Assembly (NCBI RefSeq): GCF_032854445.1
Contig: NC_088298.1
Location: forward strand, 17,751,976-17,815,975
Source: Liolophura sinensis
Lineage: Eukaryota; Mollusca; Polyplacophora; Chitonida; Chitonidae
Length of the DNA: 64,000 nt
Direction of reading: 5' to 3'
Shown: positions 1-11,414 of the stretch, piece after piece
How the letters are laid out: the number at the start of each line of letters is the position of its first letter
How positions within the stretch are numbered: the stretch's first letter is position 1
The notes under the pieces: generated by a model
Databases searched by the model: none
Seen by the model: only the letters and a program-made list of their open reading frames with translations
Told to the model about the DNA's origin: nothing
Made by a program: the position numbers and the translations under genes

Positions 1-144
1 TACAACCTTCGTCTGAAATGGAGAGTTGCTGTGAGGAGGATAAATCCCAAGACGATAAATCTTTGGATCCCAGGAGTGAATGACGTGATGTGCAAAGTGC
101 ACTTTAAGCCCGATGAGAACACAGACACAGTGTTAGGTTGGTAA
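1..144 (+). CDS. THAP-type zinc finger fragment (partial exon)
   Basis: An open frame runs from the first base of the window to a stop at 142-144 (47 residues visible). It reads like the second half of a THAP (C2CH) DNA-binding domain: a Trp followed by an AVRR-type stretch, a W-I-P-G segment, then C-x2-H-F-K-P-D, the usual C-terminal Cys-His pair and its HFKP signature. The first Cys pair would lie before the window. THAP domains occur in host transcription factors and in P-element-like transposases, and nothing here separates the two. The stop soon after the HFKP block means either a spliced exon or a pseudogene. Confidence 0.55.
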   Translation, partial: YNLRLKWRVAVRRINPKTINLWIPGVNDVMCKVHFKPDENTDTVLGW

Positions 145-1091
145 CCATGAGGAATTCTTTGTGAAATATTTCCGTTAAGACTTGTTGCTGATGTTCTACC
201 AAAAACCAAAATATAGCGGACTTGCAGAATTTCTTCGGCGACGAATTTTGTGATTATAAGTCTGTGGCTGTAATATGCTGGGCTAGGATATGGCTGTGTT
301 TTTTCTTTCTGTGGTTGTTGTGTTCAGAAGTACAAAAACACAGTTGTGTTGCACCGGGCAATAAACAAGTATGAAAGCAAAAAAAAAGTACCGTACAACC
401 ATAATGGCTACTATACGATGTATTTGTATATCTTTTTCCCACTTTTCCTGTTGCTTTGTTGTTTATTTCCCTTTTTCTTCCCAGGCATTGCTGCTATTTG
501 TCGCCCTATTGAGACCCAGTACCCTTACTAAGTGAAATATTCTTTTATAATCCTGTAAAACCAGGCATAATATTGTTCTTGATTCTGACAAGAGCAGTGT
601 GTTGAAAACTGGTAAATTTTGTAATTGTGAACACCAATTTTAAAATCAATAAATCTCATGGTGTATAAGTATATAATAGCATAACAAGGAAATAAATATG
701 CACCCAAAAAGTTGTTTTTAATTCTCATCACATTTTGCGAGTTATTAGTAAGCCATGTATTAGAACTGCACATATTTTTTCTAGTCAGTAGGACTAGAGG
801 TGAAGGTAAAATAAACATTACATCAGCAATACCCAGGTAACAGGTAACACCAATCAAATAAACACCATTCAATTGAAAGTCATGAGTTTACTGTACAGAT
901 ATGTTTGGTGTAAAACAGGTCAATTTTTGAAAGTAGTGAATGATTGTAGAATATGTCATCACAAGGGCGTAGACAAGTTTTCATGTTTAGGAGGTGGGAT
1001 GGGGGGGGGGGGGGGGGGGCGGCTAATGGCGGATTGACTATCACAGCCAAACTATGTGAGGGTCAGGGGGCCGCCCAGACCCCGTAAGCTC
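145..1091. other. AT-rich non-coding stretch with a poly-G run
   Basis: I see no convincing gene. Short open frames on either strand have no recognisable domain. A run of 19 G occurs at 1001-1019 and may be a place of assembly or length uncertainty. Confidence 0.5.
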
Positions 1092-1357
1092 CTGGGCCCG
1101 TATTCATAAAGATTCTTAAGATTCAGCTAAGAATTTATACTTAAGTATGGAAGTTACTCTTAGCTAAGAAAATATTTAAGAATGCATTCATAAAATTTCT
1201 TAACACGATTCTTAGCGAAGAAAATACTTAAAAGATAAGTTTTTCTCAAACGCGTGTCCCGTAGCAACGAGAGAGGTCTCTAATAATAAAGATAATTTTG
1301 GTACGTCATAATGTCACGTGAGCAGCAGACGACATTTCGATGTAAACACAATCTGAC

Positions 1358-2904
1358 ATGGAGGAAAAAAGGAAAAGAAAGCCGAAGTGGTCAAACGACC
1401 AGTGTTTGAGCCTCGCCAATTACATGGCACAATACAAGGACATACTGAGGGCAAGCTGGGTCCAGGATTGACCTCAGAATAGAAAAAAAATACATGGAAG
1501 TAGGTGACGGGCAGGTTGAAGGCTTCGTTCACAGCCGTCAAGCGGTCAAAGGAAGAAGTGGAGAAAAAGTGGCACAATATTTTCTCCCAAACCAAATCTG
1601 AAATCTCGGCCTACAAGAAAGCGCAGTGTGCGACGGGTATGTAAACTTAAATTATTTTATGTAAAATATTTAATTGGAATATCATAACGGTATTTAATAT
1701 TTATAATATTAAATCAAGTCTCGCTAAACTTTAGTTTCCGTAGTTATTTTGGAAATAATCAACCGTCGAAACTGCCTTTGAAAACTAATCCAATTCAACT
1801 GTTTGTACCCGGAATTCGAGAGCTGTTGGCTCGATTATGTCTCATAAAAGCAGCTAAACATTGACTAGGATTTAAACATTGTACTAAAACAAAAATGGCA
1901 GAGTATAATTAAAACCATAGTTCTTACTTGAAGCTAAGGGTGTATGGAGTGTAGTGCACTGGAAAAAATAATATTGCAAATGATCAAAGTGAACGACACA
2001 TGAAATTAGGATAAATTTGGCCTTTATTGACTAGATTTTTGTAAGGTGAGTAAAAGCGGTTCATTTATTAAGCTTAAGAATGATTATGTACGAGGGAAAC
2101 TGATTTATTTAATTTAAAATGCAAATGTAGGTACTTCTCTAATATATGTAGACTTCCAAACTGTGGAGACTAGATGTAAAATTATCAATAAGCCAGGTAG
2201 CAGTTTTGTACTGAGCACTGCTACAAAGACTCATAAAACCAATAGGTGCTATAGTTGAGGTGGTAATGTCCATTCTAGGGGAGAACAATGTTTGTCTTGG
2301 TGGAGTTGGTGATGGCACAGATTCCACCTTAATTCAGCTTAATGAATCTCAGTAAGTAATTTTTCTCAAAATGCAATGTGCAATGATAAATTAAAATGAA
2401 TGAGTAAATTTAGTATTTATCACAGTGCTTTAGATATATGTTGTGTTAAGCAAGTTTAAAAAGTTACTAAATCCAATTTTGGTTTTCTCAAAACAATTAC
2501 TACGTTTTATTCAACTTGAGTTGTATCTGTTGTTTAAAAGTCCCACCAACTTAAGTTTCTTTAAAGGGTCAGTTATAGTTGTATAACTGTATTCTTGATA
2601 TAGTATGTATGTTTTGTATAGTTGTATAAATGTATATGTCTACATTTCAGCACAGCTGACATGTCATACTTTCCACCAGCACCTTTGCCCATCACATATT
2701 TGGATGCTCGCCCTAGTGCCAGTCACCCACCTACAGGCTCTAGTGGAGGTACTTTCGCCTGTCGCACCAGTGGTTCAGCATGAAGCACTTCCAAACCCAA
2801 GCAAGGCCGAGATTATTCAGGACCTTAAGATCAAAAAACTCAATCTTCATATTCAGTATTATGAAATGAAATTGCAAAAAAAGAAATCAAGAAGAATAAA
2901 TTGA
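1358..2904 (+). pseudogene. Harbinger-associated Myb/SANT-like DNA-binding protein, degenerate
   Basis: The ATG at 1358 opens a lysine/arginine-rich start followed by a W-S-N-D-Q Myb/SANT-like helix, but this frame stops near 1470. The rest of the domain, including the K-K-W-H-N segment of Myb_DNA-bind_5 proteins, continues in another frame to a plausible splice donor after 1636 (GG|GTATGT). A later exon-like stretch (about 2,650-2,904) has a Pro/Ser-rich part and ends in a charged helix of the kind that closes such proteins. In Harbinger elements this protein helps the nuclease bind transposon ends and enter the nucleus. The frame breaks make it a pseudogene; exon joins between 1636 and 2640 are uncertain. 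Confidence 0.55.
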
Positions 2905-3975
2905 ATGAAAATATTGTGCAACTTTTACTGTATTTCTTCCACAGATCTTTGATGTTTGTGATAAAGGCATTTAGCATGTCTGTCACTTCTTCCATGTAAT
3001 ATTTTTCTTTTCTAACTTGCCCATCAAAATGTCCTTGTATTCCGCCATGTATGTCTGGTGAGTCTCTTTCACTTCAAGTTTGTTTAGTTTGGCTTTCTCT
3101 TCTGTATTATATTAATTTAAAGTGCAATAAAGGATGTATTAATTTACCATGGGCTTATGGAATAAATTTATTTTTCCTGACAGGTACTAATGAATGCCGA
3201 TAGGAAGCAACACAGCTCCTGAAATATTGGCCGTCTATATGTAAACAAATATGTATTTGAATAATTGTAACAACAGATATTATTAGCATTTTTGAAGTAT
3301 AAATGTACAGCTAAAATACCGCAGGGGAAAATTAGCTGAGTCTTAGCCTTAAGCTCTCTTGTCAAGATCATAGTGCTTCAGCTGTGAGGATATGAGTGTA
3401 AGCCTGGATTCTGCCATTTTCTTGCAGATAATGTCTGACAAAAGTCAGTCTGTAACTTGTCACTTAGCTTTGGTGTCCTTGGATTACAACACTTGCAATC
3501 TTGACACTTGCAATCTTAACATAAGGACAGTACAATTTAGACCTGGTATTAAAATGACTAAGGAAGAAATGGTGATATGCAATACAGTTTCAGATAACTG
3601 ATGTACTGACTGTGGAACCGTCAGTATAGCCATCTAGTATTGACCAAGCTCTGGCAATTAACATTAACTGAACAAGTGATGTGGTCCAGTGTTGCTTGCC
3701 CTGGATATAAACTGGCTGCCATTATGTGGCTGGGATATCGTGAAGCAGTGCGCAAGGCAAACAGTGGAATCAAACTCAAGCATATTCCATTGCTCATATT
3801 TAGTAAACGTAAGTTTTTTTTTTGTTTCAGTAAAGTATCAACTATTGTGTTTATTTATCCGCAGAAAAAAAAGACAGAGCACTTACATGAGTTTGAAATG
3901 ATGATATATTTAAAAAAAACAAGAAAAACAAACAATTCCCACCAATTACAGAAAAGTATGCACCGCTAATGAATA
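2905..3975. other. Interior of the Harbinger element, no recognisable gene
   Basis: This stretch between the Myb-like and nuclease remnants holds short open frames (for example 3392-3601 and 3640-3969, plus) in which I recognise no domain. It replaces the place where the nuclease core would be expected and may be a later insertion or replaced DNA. Confidence 0.4.
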
Positions 3976-4406
3976 TCAAGGGAAACAACTCAATGTTCGT
4001 GGAAACTGGGCAGCAGCGTAGAACCCTTCCTGTTTTTCACGGATTTCGCGAGCTGTCAGTGGAAAACGAATGAACTGAGCAATTAGCCGGTTTGAAGATA
4101 AACTCCTTACAGTAGCTGTGATAGCCCTAGATACAGTCGGCTGTGAGACTCCAATGTCATCACCATTGCATAGCTGCATTTTCCCAGTTGCCAAAACAAA
4201 CGAAGAGTAATCAACACTTTCTGCATTGAAGTAAGTGCACAGTTTCTATTCGATCCACTTACAACGTCATCCCTAACTACTGATTCGATATACCTAATTC
4301 CTGCAGCACCCAGAAAAAACCTTTCTAAGAGCTCCCTATCATTATATTCGTTCAAACAATCTCTTCTTTCCTTAAAGTGGCGTCGATTTGGTTGAGCGGC
4401 CGCCAA
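3976..4406 (-). pseudogene. HARBI1-like Harbinger nuclease, N-terminal part only
   Basis: Two overlapping minus-strand frames together match the N-terminal half of HARBI1-type transposases. The first (4406 down to about 4190) has the charged start and the R-D-D-V segment. The second (4194 to 3976) has the L-x-T-G helix, the V-S-Q-P-T-V-S-R helix-turn-helix and a F-I-R-F-P segment. One frameshift near 4190 separates them. The DDE nuclease core that should follow is absent: the frame stops at 3976 and unrelated sequence follows. No ATG opens the first frame. Confidence 0.75.
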
Positions 4407-4778
4407 GTTGTTGTTTAAGAAATACTTAAGAATTCAAGAAAAAGATTAAAGTGGTCATGAGCATACTTAGAATTTAAGAATTTCTTAACAGTTAAGTTTT
4501 TTATGAATGGCACTTAAGTATTTTTTAGCTATTTAAGAATTTTTTAGGGGGTTTAAGAATTTTTTAGCGTTATGAAATGCTTAAGAATCTTTATGAATAC
4601 GGGCCCTGGGTCTTGGTTGGAGATGCAACCTCGCACTTTCAGTGCGACTAAAATTCTATTGCCAAAAGGCATCTTTTATCACACCATGTTTAGCCCAGTT
4701 GAAAAGCGATACCACGTGAGTTCATAGTATACACACAGCACTCTTCAGGGTGCAGGTAAAATAAGCCCCTTCCGTGGA

Positions 4779-5433
4779 ATGGCATTGACTCCTCTACACC
4801 GTCAAAACAGGCTGCGTTGGGCAAGAGTTGTACGTCGATGGCAGCGACGAGAATGGGAAAGGGTGCTGTTCACTGATGAAAGCCGATATAACCTTTTCAG
4901 AAATGATGGTCGAATTCGTGTGTATCGACGCAGGGATGAGCGATTGGCACAAAACTGCATTCAGAATGTCCACCCTTTAGGGTGCTTGTATAGGGCGGAA
5001 TTTGTGGACAGGTGAGAACGAGATTGGTCATCATCCAGGGAAATCTGACTGGCCAAAGATACCGAGATGAGATATTGGAACCTGTTGTGGTGCCATTCGT
5101 GCATCAACAGCAAAGGGGTATCCTTTTGCAGCAGGACAATGCACGACCTCATACCGCCAGAGTTGTACTAAATTATCTGGACACGTTGATGTCAACGTAC
5201 TGCCTTGGCCAGCACGATCGCCAGACATGAATCCTTTATAGCATCTGTGGGATCATCTTGATCGACGTCTGAGACAACGCGTCCCTCCCCCACAAAACAG
5301 GCAACAGCTCGAACAGGCTTTATTTGAGGAGTGGGACAGAATTCCTGATGACGTCATCCGGCGGTTGACGACTTCCATGAGGAGACGTATTTTGGCTTTA
5401 ATTGATGCAATGGGTGCTCACACACGCTACTAA
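4779..5433 (+). pseudogene. Tc1/mariner-family transposase remnant
   Basis: Fragments of a DDE transposase occur in order but in shifted frames. The first (4779-5015) contains the W-x-x-V-L-F-T-D-E-S-R block with the first catalytic Asp. The second (5012-5230) has the Q-Q-D-N-A-R-P-H block with the second Asp. The third (about 5225-5433) has S-P-D-M-N-P, is interrupted by an in-frame TAG right after it, and then continues to a C-terminal stop at 5431-5433. The N-terminal paired-type DNA-binding domain is missing. At least one frameshift and one internal stop make it dead. Confidence 0.85.
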
Positions 5434-7002
5434 CGATCTGTCTTATGACATGATAGGACATTAGGTACACCTTTTTAAGGGAGTCCCTTTACTTGCATTT
5501 GTGTAATTTTTCAGATTTACCCCATGACTTCTTTACTCGGCCTGACAGCAAGTGTAATATCCATATGGCTTTGCATTTTTGAACAGAACTTGAAAAATGG
5601 TTTATTGCAATATAATGCTTATCATGTTGATACTGTCTGTCTTTCTTTCTCTTTCTTGTGGTGCTGAACAAGGTTATACGTTTCTTTTGCCCGGTAGTTT
5701 ATGTTCCAGGGGTTCCTCTGGGTCAGTACTTTTTTAGCCAGTCACTTTAGCCACTCATCAGATTTTGTAGCAAATGCTATTTTTCTTTAGCCATACTTTC
5801 TTAACGTCCTTGACTTAATCTCTTGTAATCATCATCTGATTGAATGGAAGCAGTATCCATGTCTCCATCTGCAATTTTGTTTTTGTCTGCCTTGGTGTAG
5901 CTGCTAGAATCAGTTTGGGCTCTTCCAGCTATATCTGGAGTTTATCAAACGTTACGTTTAGAACAATTGCCCTCAAAATAATGGAGCAATGATGGCAACA
6001 TGTTTTTTTTAAAAATCAATTCTTTTTCAACCTATCTGAAGGATCCTAGTAAAATGTAATTTCCTCTATCAGAAAAATTTGTTACGAAATAAATTTTAAA
6101 ATTCAGTTTATTTAAGTTCAGCATTATGATCAGTACTTTGAAGTAACACAGACTGACAGGAGAAAACAGACGTCGTACACATTTAAGTAACGGCACATAT
6201 TCTGAAACATTTTATTTACTTCGGATCCCCAAAAAATAGTTTATTAGGTGGAAAATTTTTAATTTTTCATTGGAGGTAACTTCATTTACAGGTGTAACTC
6301 TACCTTGATTTATTTCCTTCCTTTTTTTACAACTGGCGATGAAAGGCATCCCCCAAAATGCCATGAGTCTCATTCGTTATTTAACAAAAATGATTTCAAG
6401 CGTTATTTAATGTAAGTCAACTTGCTACAATGCCGAACCTCCCTTGTAGATTTCTGTCAAGTATTCACCATACAACTGTGTTGTTGTTCTTACGCCGAGA
6501 TGGGGCCGTTAAAATGAAAGAAAGTGGATTATTTTTATTAGAAACATTTCGAAAATATGCTAAAAACCCCAGAAAACTCTCATGGTAGATTTTGTATAAC
6601 GTTTGAATTTTTTCTTAAGTAAATAAATTAGTCGCCAAAAACATTCGCATTTTTTCAAATTTTTTCGCCTTTTCAAAAAATTGTTCTAAATTTGCGACAA
6701 TGGCGAGTGCAAACGGAAGCCCTGATGTTCCAATCATCAATGACGGCGGTCCCCGATTTTCGTTTTTGCTACAGATCCTATATTTGATATTTAATTTAGT
6801 CGTGCCGTCTGGTACGATAGCCGAATATTGGTTCTCATTTATTACATTTACGAAAACGATATTAGCGTCGCCATGTATGATTACATCGTGATTCTAAGTA
6901 CAAAAGTGCATAATACACTACTTGCAACCAGTGCAAAGTATACTTACGCTGTGTACCACAAGAGCAAATCAGATTTACGCAGACGATGAACGATTCTACG
7001 AT
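5434..7002. other. AT-rich intergenic DNA
   Basis: I see no supported gene. An ATG at 6700 opens a 63-codon frame (6700-6891) with a hydrophobic middle, but it has no recognisable domain and no clear splice context. The Polinton copy 1 sequence begins abruptly at about 7003. Confidence 0.4.
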
Positions 7003-8494
7003 GGCGATAACGACGACATCCAAGAGCCGGGGATGGAGATGGAGACGGAGGAGGAGGAGAGGCAGAATGGAGAGACTGGAGAGGTGAATGCTGCTATGAG
7101 TGCTGCTTTGACCGCTGCTGTGACGTCCCAGTGAAAAGGTGGAAAAGGTGGAAAAGGCGGAGCCGTTAAACCCAGAGCTTGAGACGGCGCTAACAGCCTT
7201 GCTGTGGCAAGCTTACAATGTAGCTCTCCAACCCCACCTCCTCAAGTTACAGCGCGATGTGTACGCTCAACAATCCACCAACACCACGAGTGATCCATCT
7301 CCTCCCCAACCTCCCTTGCTGGAGAACCGAGAGCTGGCCCTAAGTATCGTGGACGAGGCCCGTATGCGTTACCTGAAAGAGGGAACTGTGTTGGTCAAGT
7401 TCATGCGCCAGGCCCGTAAGGCAGCCTCCCTCCCGTGGGCTGTGGAGAAGAGTGTGAAAGACCAACTGCGGCAGTTTTTAAATGAGACGCCGATCAACAA
7501 ATCGAACCCGGCATTCGCCCAGATGTACGTGGAGTATTTGATGACAGCCAACAACCTCCCTGTACCTGACGAGCAGCCTACAATCCTACCCAACAACCAA
7601 GCCAACCAAACCAACCAGGCCACCCAGAATATGACCGAGTGAGTGTGTTTTTTAACCGCACCACCCTTACCTGCTTTTTTCTTTCTTTTGTTTCTCCCTC
7701 TCCCTTCATTCGTTCTCCTTTTTTTTACCTATGTGTGTTTTTTACAGGGAAATGACTAGGGTGGTGCGCGTTATAAACATTGACCAGTGTCGGGACTTTC
7801 ATATTGGTGATTCAACCGTCATGACGAGACATATCTCACCGTGACAACAAAATAATGGACACCTACAGCATGCATTTATTCATTCATTCGTTGATGTGTT
7901 CACTGTTCGAGTTCGAAAAAATAAAAAAAAGTTTTCAGGTTGAAATGTCACCCTGGTCTTTTGTGTTGGTTATGTGTTTATCTGTTTGTTAAGGGATAGT
8001 CTATCTATCCATCTATCGTTTTGATTGATGTGGATAGGGTTCGGTCGGTGACGGCATTAGAATGACAACGGTGTCTTCTTTATGTCTTTTCTAGCCTGGC
8101 GAAGCTCCGTACAACGCCGCAATGGAAAGACTGGGTAGCTGTCGTCACCGACCTACAAAGCTACATAAGTGTACTTCGCGGTATGTTTGCGGATGGTAGG
8201 GTGAACAAGGGACGACTGCAGGTGCTGCGAGCGTACACTGAAGACGTCTGTCAGCATGTCGAGGATTCCCGACCTATTCAAGCGTATTACGTAGAGATTG
8301 TTCGTCCCACGTTAATGTACGAAGTGCGACTCCCTCCCAACCACACAGAGGTATATCAACGCTCCGTGTTACATACCTGTACATTGCTGTATATAAAAAT
8401 AATACCGTTACCTTACTATGGAATCAACCCCCGGTTTTTGTGTTTTCTTTTTTTTTTATATGGACTGGGTCAGTGTGTCAGTGTGTCATGCTAA
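7003..8494 (+). pseudogene. PC4-like protein, 3' part with both alternative exons (copy 1)
   Basis: Only the acidic linker and helical C-terminal half of exon 1 are present, with a 1-bp loss near 7134 and a deletion of about 60 bp relative to copy 2. The splice signals are kept: donor after 7638 (GA|GTGAGT), acceptor before 7748 (TTACAG) for the RHIM-like exon 7748-7844, and acceptor before 8096 (TTCTAG) for the longer exon. In that exon the usual stop is lost by an insertion in CTGTAT, so the frame runs on to 8494. The N-terminal nuclear signal and PC4-like domain are missing. Confidence 0.8.
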
Positions 8495-8532
8495 GGCTGA
8501 TATCTATCCCGATAGCTCCTATGTATTATGTA
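8467..8532 (+). promoter_or_regulatory. Recurrent GTCAGTGT promoter-like block (copy 1)
   Basis: GGGTCAGTGTGTCAGTGTGT followed by CA at 8467-8488, then a short palindromic ATCTATCCCGATAG core and an AT-rich TATGTATTATGTA. The same block of about 66 bp recurs on the minus strand upstream of the polymerase gene (31,291-31,360 and 32,063-32,129). Here it lies upstream of the integrase gene, about 400 bp before the TATA-like TATATATAGG near 8893. Confidence 0.5.
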
Positions 8533-8967
8533 TGGACGCACCGGCTGGCTGGCTGGCTGGCTGGCAACAATGTATACAATGTATACAAGGCGCAACCGAT
8601 CAAAACAAAAACCACGTGTCCAAACAAAAACCACGTGTCAAAACAAAGCACAGCTGAGCACATTGTTTGCCTGACTGCGGGCCGGCTGGCGGGTAGGATC
8701 GCTCAGCGTGTCTTTGCAACACTGTTCGCCCAGGAAGGCTCACTGCTGCAGACAGAGGGTCGGTGTTATGAACCGTAGGGCCTGTCGGTGGGGTTTTTTT
8801 GGGTGATCTGCCTGTCTGGCTACCTGCTGGTTGTGGTAGGGATGGATGGATCCACACCACACCACACACACCATACTATAATCTACTATACTATATATAG
8901 GCGGTCTGAGGCAGGTTCACTCATTACTCACAACAGACACCAAGCAGCAAGGACGACGTGCCGGACT

Positions 8968-10109
8968 ATGCCTCCCACCACTCGCCTCACTCGCATCAAC
9001 CGACGGCGAAAAAAAAAATCAGTCACGCCGGGCCGTGGTTCAAACCCGATCGATACCGCTCTCCATGCTTTGTATTATAACCCGGACAGTCCAGCGGCTT
9101 ACAGCGGGGTTCAACCCTTGCTCAAGGTAGCTCGACAACGGGGACTCAAAGTGAGTCGAACCCACGTGTCGGCTTGGCTGGCTCAGCAGGACACGTACAC
9201 ACTCCACCGACCTGCACGCCGCCATTACCCGCGTAAGTGGTGGTTGGGGGGTATTGACAGTCAGTGGCAGGCAGACCTGGTCGACATGACAGCGTTCGCC
9301 AAAGAGAATGACAACAACCGTTACCTACTGACCTGCATCGATGTCCTCTCCAAGTACACCTGGGTGATGCCACTCCGGGCCAAAACCGGGGCTCGTTTGA
9401 TCGAGGCGTTTCAACAGATTTTCAAGACGGGTCGCCGACCGTTGTACCTACAAACGGACGAGGGGAAAGAGTTTCTGAACAGACCGTTTCAAGCCTTTTT
9501 AAAGGGCAACGGGGTGTTTTTCTTTCACACGTTTAACGAAACCAAAGCCTCCGTGGTAGAACGGTTCAACCGCACTTTGAAAGGTCGCATGTACAAATAT
9601 TTCACCGCTCACAACACTCGGCGATACCTGGACGCCTTACCGGCGCTGGTCCGCGGTTACAATCAAGCCTACCACCGAAGCATACGACGAGCCCCTATCG
9701 ACGTCACCCCCCAGAACCAGAAGGAAGTCCGGCAAGTCTTGTACGGTCCACCCACAGCTAAACGTTCGGTCCACCGTTATCGGGCCGGTGATCTCGTGCG
9801 TATCAGTAAAGTGAAAGGGAAATTTGAAAAATCATACCTGCCGAATTGGAGCACGGAAATGTTCCGCATCGTCCGCTCCCACCCTCGACAGTGTACACAC
9901 TGGAGGATTTAAACGGGGAACAATTCCTAGGGAAGTTTTACGAAACCGAACTCCAACCGGTGACAGCCGCGGTGGATAAGTTTTATCAGGTGGAGAAGAT
10001 CTTAAAAAGGGAACGGCGGCGAGGGAAACTGTACTATTGGGTGAAGTGGGTCGGTTATCCACCCAGCTTTAATTCTTGGGTGCCGGCCACGGACGTGAAA
10101 CGTATTTAA
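8968..10109 (+). pseudogene. Polinton integrase with chromodomain, frameshifted (copy 1)
   Basis: The start is the ATG at 8968, with a somewhat different basic N-terminus from the other copies. The retroviral-type core is complete: the Q-A-D-L-V-D Asp, the L-Q-T-D-E-G Asp and the S-V-V-E-R-F Glu, 33 residues after the second Asp. A 7-bp deletion just before 9893 (after CCTCGACAG) shifts the frame and ends the protein at 9912. The chromodomain (Y-W-V-K-W-V-G-Y block) remains in another frame to 10109. It is therefore cut from the catalytic core. Confidence 0.88.
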
Positions 10110-10129
10110 CCCCGAGGATAACGGGGAAC

Positions 10130-10600
10130 AAGACGCGTTTCCGTTGGATTGGGACACCTTTACCGCCACCCCAACCGCCGTCAATTGCCCGTCGGTTTGA
10201 CAATACCGAGAACGCCCCCTCCACTAGCGCCACTACCCCAAGCTGGGATCGAACTCCCACGTCGCAACCCACCACACCCAGCACAGCCACACTACACCGA
10301 CGGCACCCACCCTCCTCAAACTCCTCAAATCCATCAAACTCCTCACCCCCTTCACCCACCCCTACTCACCCTATCCCGTCAATACCTAGCACCGTTTCCA
10401 CACCTGTTTATCCACCCCCTAACACAACACAAGCAACACGGACACTACGGAAAACGCGGACGACACGGATTGCACGGGGTAAAGACAGCACTCACACCAG
10501 CGGTCACACCCCCGGTCCCCCTACACCGTCATCCGCTGTCATTCCCCCCACTATCCACCACCCCCACCCGTACGACGACCCAAACCGCCGACGGACCTAG
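10130..10600 (+). pseudogene. Mucin-like membrane protein fragment, lacking its membrane segment (copy 1)
   Basis: The Thr/Pro/Ser-rich region matches copy 2's 20,801-21,412 gene from the K-T-R-F-R-W-I-G-T segment onward, but about 190 bp with the start codon and the single membrane helix are deleted. The deletion joins the sequence directly to the end of the chromodomain region. The remaining frame is open to the TAG at 10598-10600. Confidence 0.7.
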
Positions 10601-10608
10601 TTCTACCC

Positions 10609-11226
10609 ATGGATACGCGATGGGAGCATCCCTTTACCTGCATTGTCAGCGGACCGACGGGATCTGGGAAGTCCGTGTTTGTGAAACGGTTAGTGGAACA
10701 CGCTCCAGCTCTCATTCATCCGCCCCCACAACGCATCGTCTGGTGTTACGGGGAGTGGCAGCCATTGTACACCACGTTACCTCACGTTCGGTTTGAAGAA
10801 GGTGTGCCCAGCCCGTCCGCTTTCGACCCGGGGGAGCGGACGTTAGTCGTCGTGGATGATTTGATGGCTGAAGCCGACGATCGCGTGACAAAACTCTTCA
10901 CCAAAGGCAGTCACCACCGCAATATCAGCGTGGTGTACATCGTGCAGAATTTGTTTAACAAAACCAAAGACCATCGGACCATCAGTCTGAACGCACACTA
11001 CTTGGTGTTGTTCAAAAACCCGCGAGATGTATCTCAAATTACCACGATCGCTAAACAAATGGCTCCAGGGCGGACACAGTACGCGCGCGAGGCCTTTGAA
11101 GATGCCATGGCTGAACCTCACGGGTATTTCCTGGTGGATTTCAAGCAAACCACACCCGATCACCTGCGACTTCGCACCCACATTTTCCCCGGGGAGATTC
11201 AACACGCCTATCTCCCCAAGTCATAA
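10609..11226 (+). CDS. FtsK/HerA-type genome packaging ATPase (copy 1)
   Basis: An intact 205-residue frame from the ATG at 10609. The Walker A motif G-P-T-G-S-G-K-S is at residues 15-22 and Walker B L-V-V-V-D-D at about 80-85, followed by a conserved G-S-H-H-R-N and an I-V-Q-N sensor-like strand. This is the A32/FtsK-HerA packaging ATPase of Polintons, which pumps DNA into the capsid. It differs from the other two copies by only a few residues. Being intact in a copy where nearly everything else is broken may be chance because it is short. Confidence 0.93.
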   Translation: MDTRWEHPFTCIVSGPTGSGKSVFVKRLVEHAPALIHPPPQRIVWCYGEWQPLYTTLPHVRFEEGVPSPSAFDPGERTLVVVDDLMAEADDRVTKLFTKGSHHRNISVVYIVQNLFNKTKDHRTISLNAHYLVLFKNPRDVSQITTIAKQMAPGRTQYAREAFEDAMAEPHGYFLVDFKQTTPDHLRLRTHIFPGEIQHAYLPKS

Positions 11227-11414
11227 TACCAACTTTGAACCTACAATCTGTCACATCAGTTTGCTTTGGCTGGCTGGCTGGTGGGCTGGCTGACGGACTG
11301 GTAAACATTGTATTATTGTGGCGAGCGGTGACTAGGTCAGTGTGTCAGTGTGTCATCATAAAACTTTGAACACACAATCTATCGCCTCAGTTGCTCTCAC
11401 GACGACTACCCGTG

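Larger units (their letters stand above)
1095..4605. mobile_element. PIF/Harbinger DNA transposon, decayed
   Basis: Perfect 26-bp terminal inverted repeats (GGCCCGTATTCATAAAGATT and six more bases) lie at 1095-1120 and 4580-4605. They are flanked by CTG at 1092-1094 and 4606-4608, a candidate 3-bp target duplication; because of the GC-rich edge, a 5-bp reading CCTGG is also possible. Both subterminal zones are crowded with TTAAG motifs, typical of multiple transposase-binding sites. Inside are a Myb/SANT-like gene on the plus strand and the start of a HARBI1-type nuclease on the minus strand, the two genes expected of this superfamily. The nuclease lacks its catalytic part, so the copy is non-autonomous. 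Confidence 0.85.

Noticed and set aside
6700-6891. 63-codon frame with an ATG as a host gene
   Set aside because: It is short, has no recognisable domain, and no splice sites or neighbours support it.
8968-10109. Integrases taken as evidence of LTR retrotransposons or retroviruses
   Set aside because: No gag, reverse transcriptase or LTRs accompany them. The neighbours are PolB, ATPase and capsid genes, and copy 2 has 5'-AG TIRs with a 6-bp duplication, so they are Polinton integrases.
10843-11205. 120-codon minus-strand frames antisense to the ATPase gene in all three copies (also 21,655-22,017 and 45,032-45,394)
   Set aside because: They are conserved only because the plus-strand ATPase is conserved. 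They have no recognisable domain and no promoter or ATG context.
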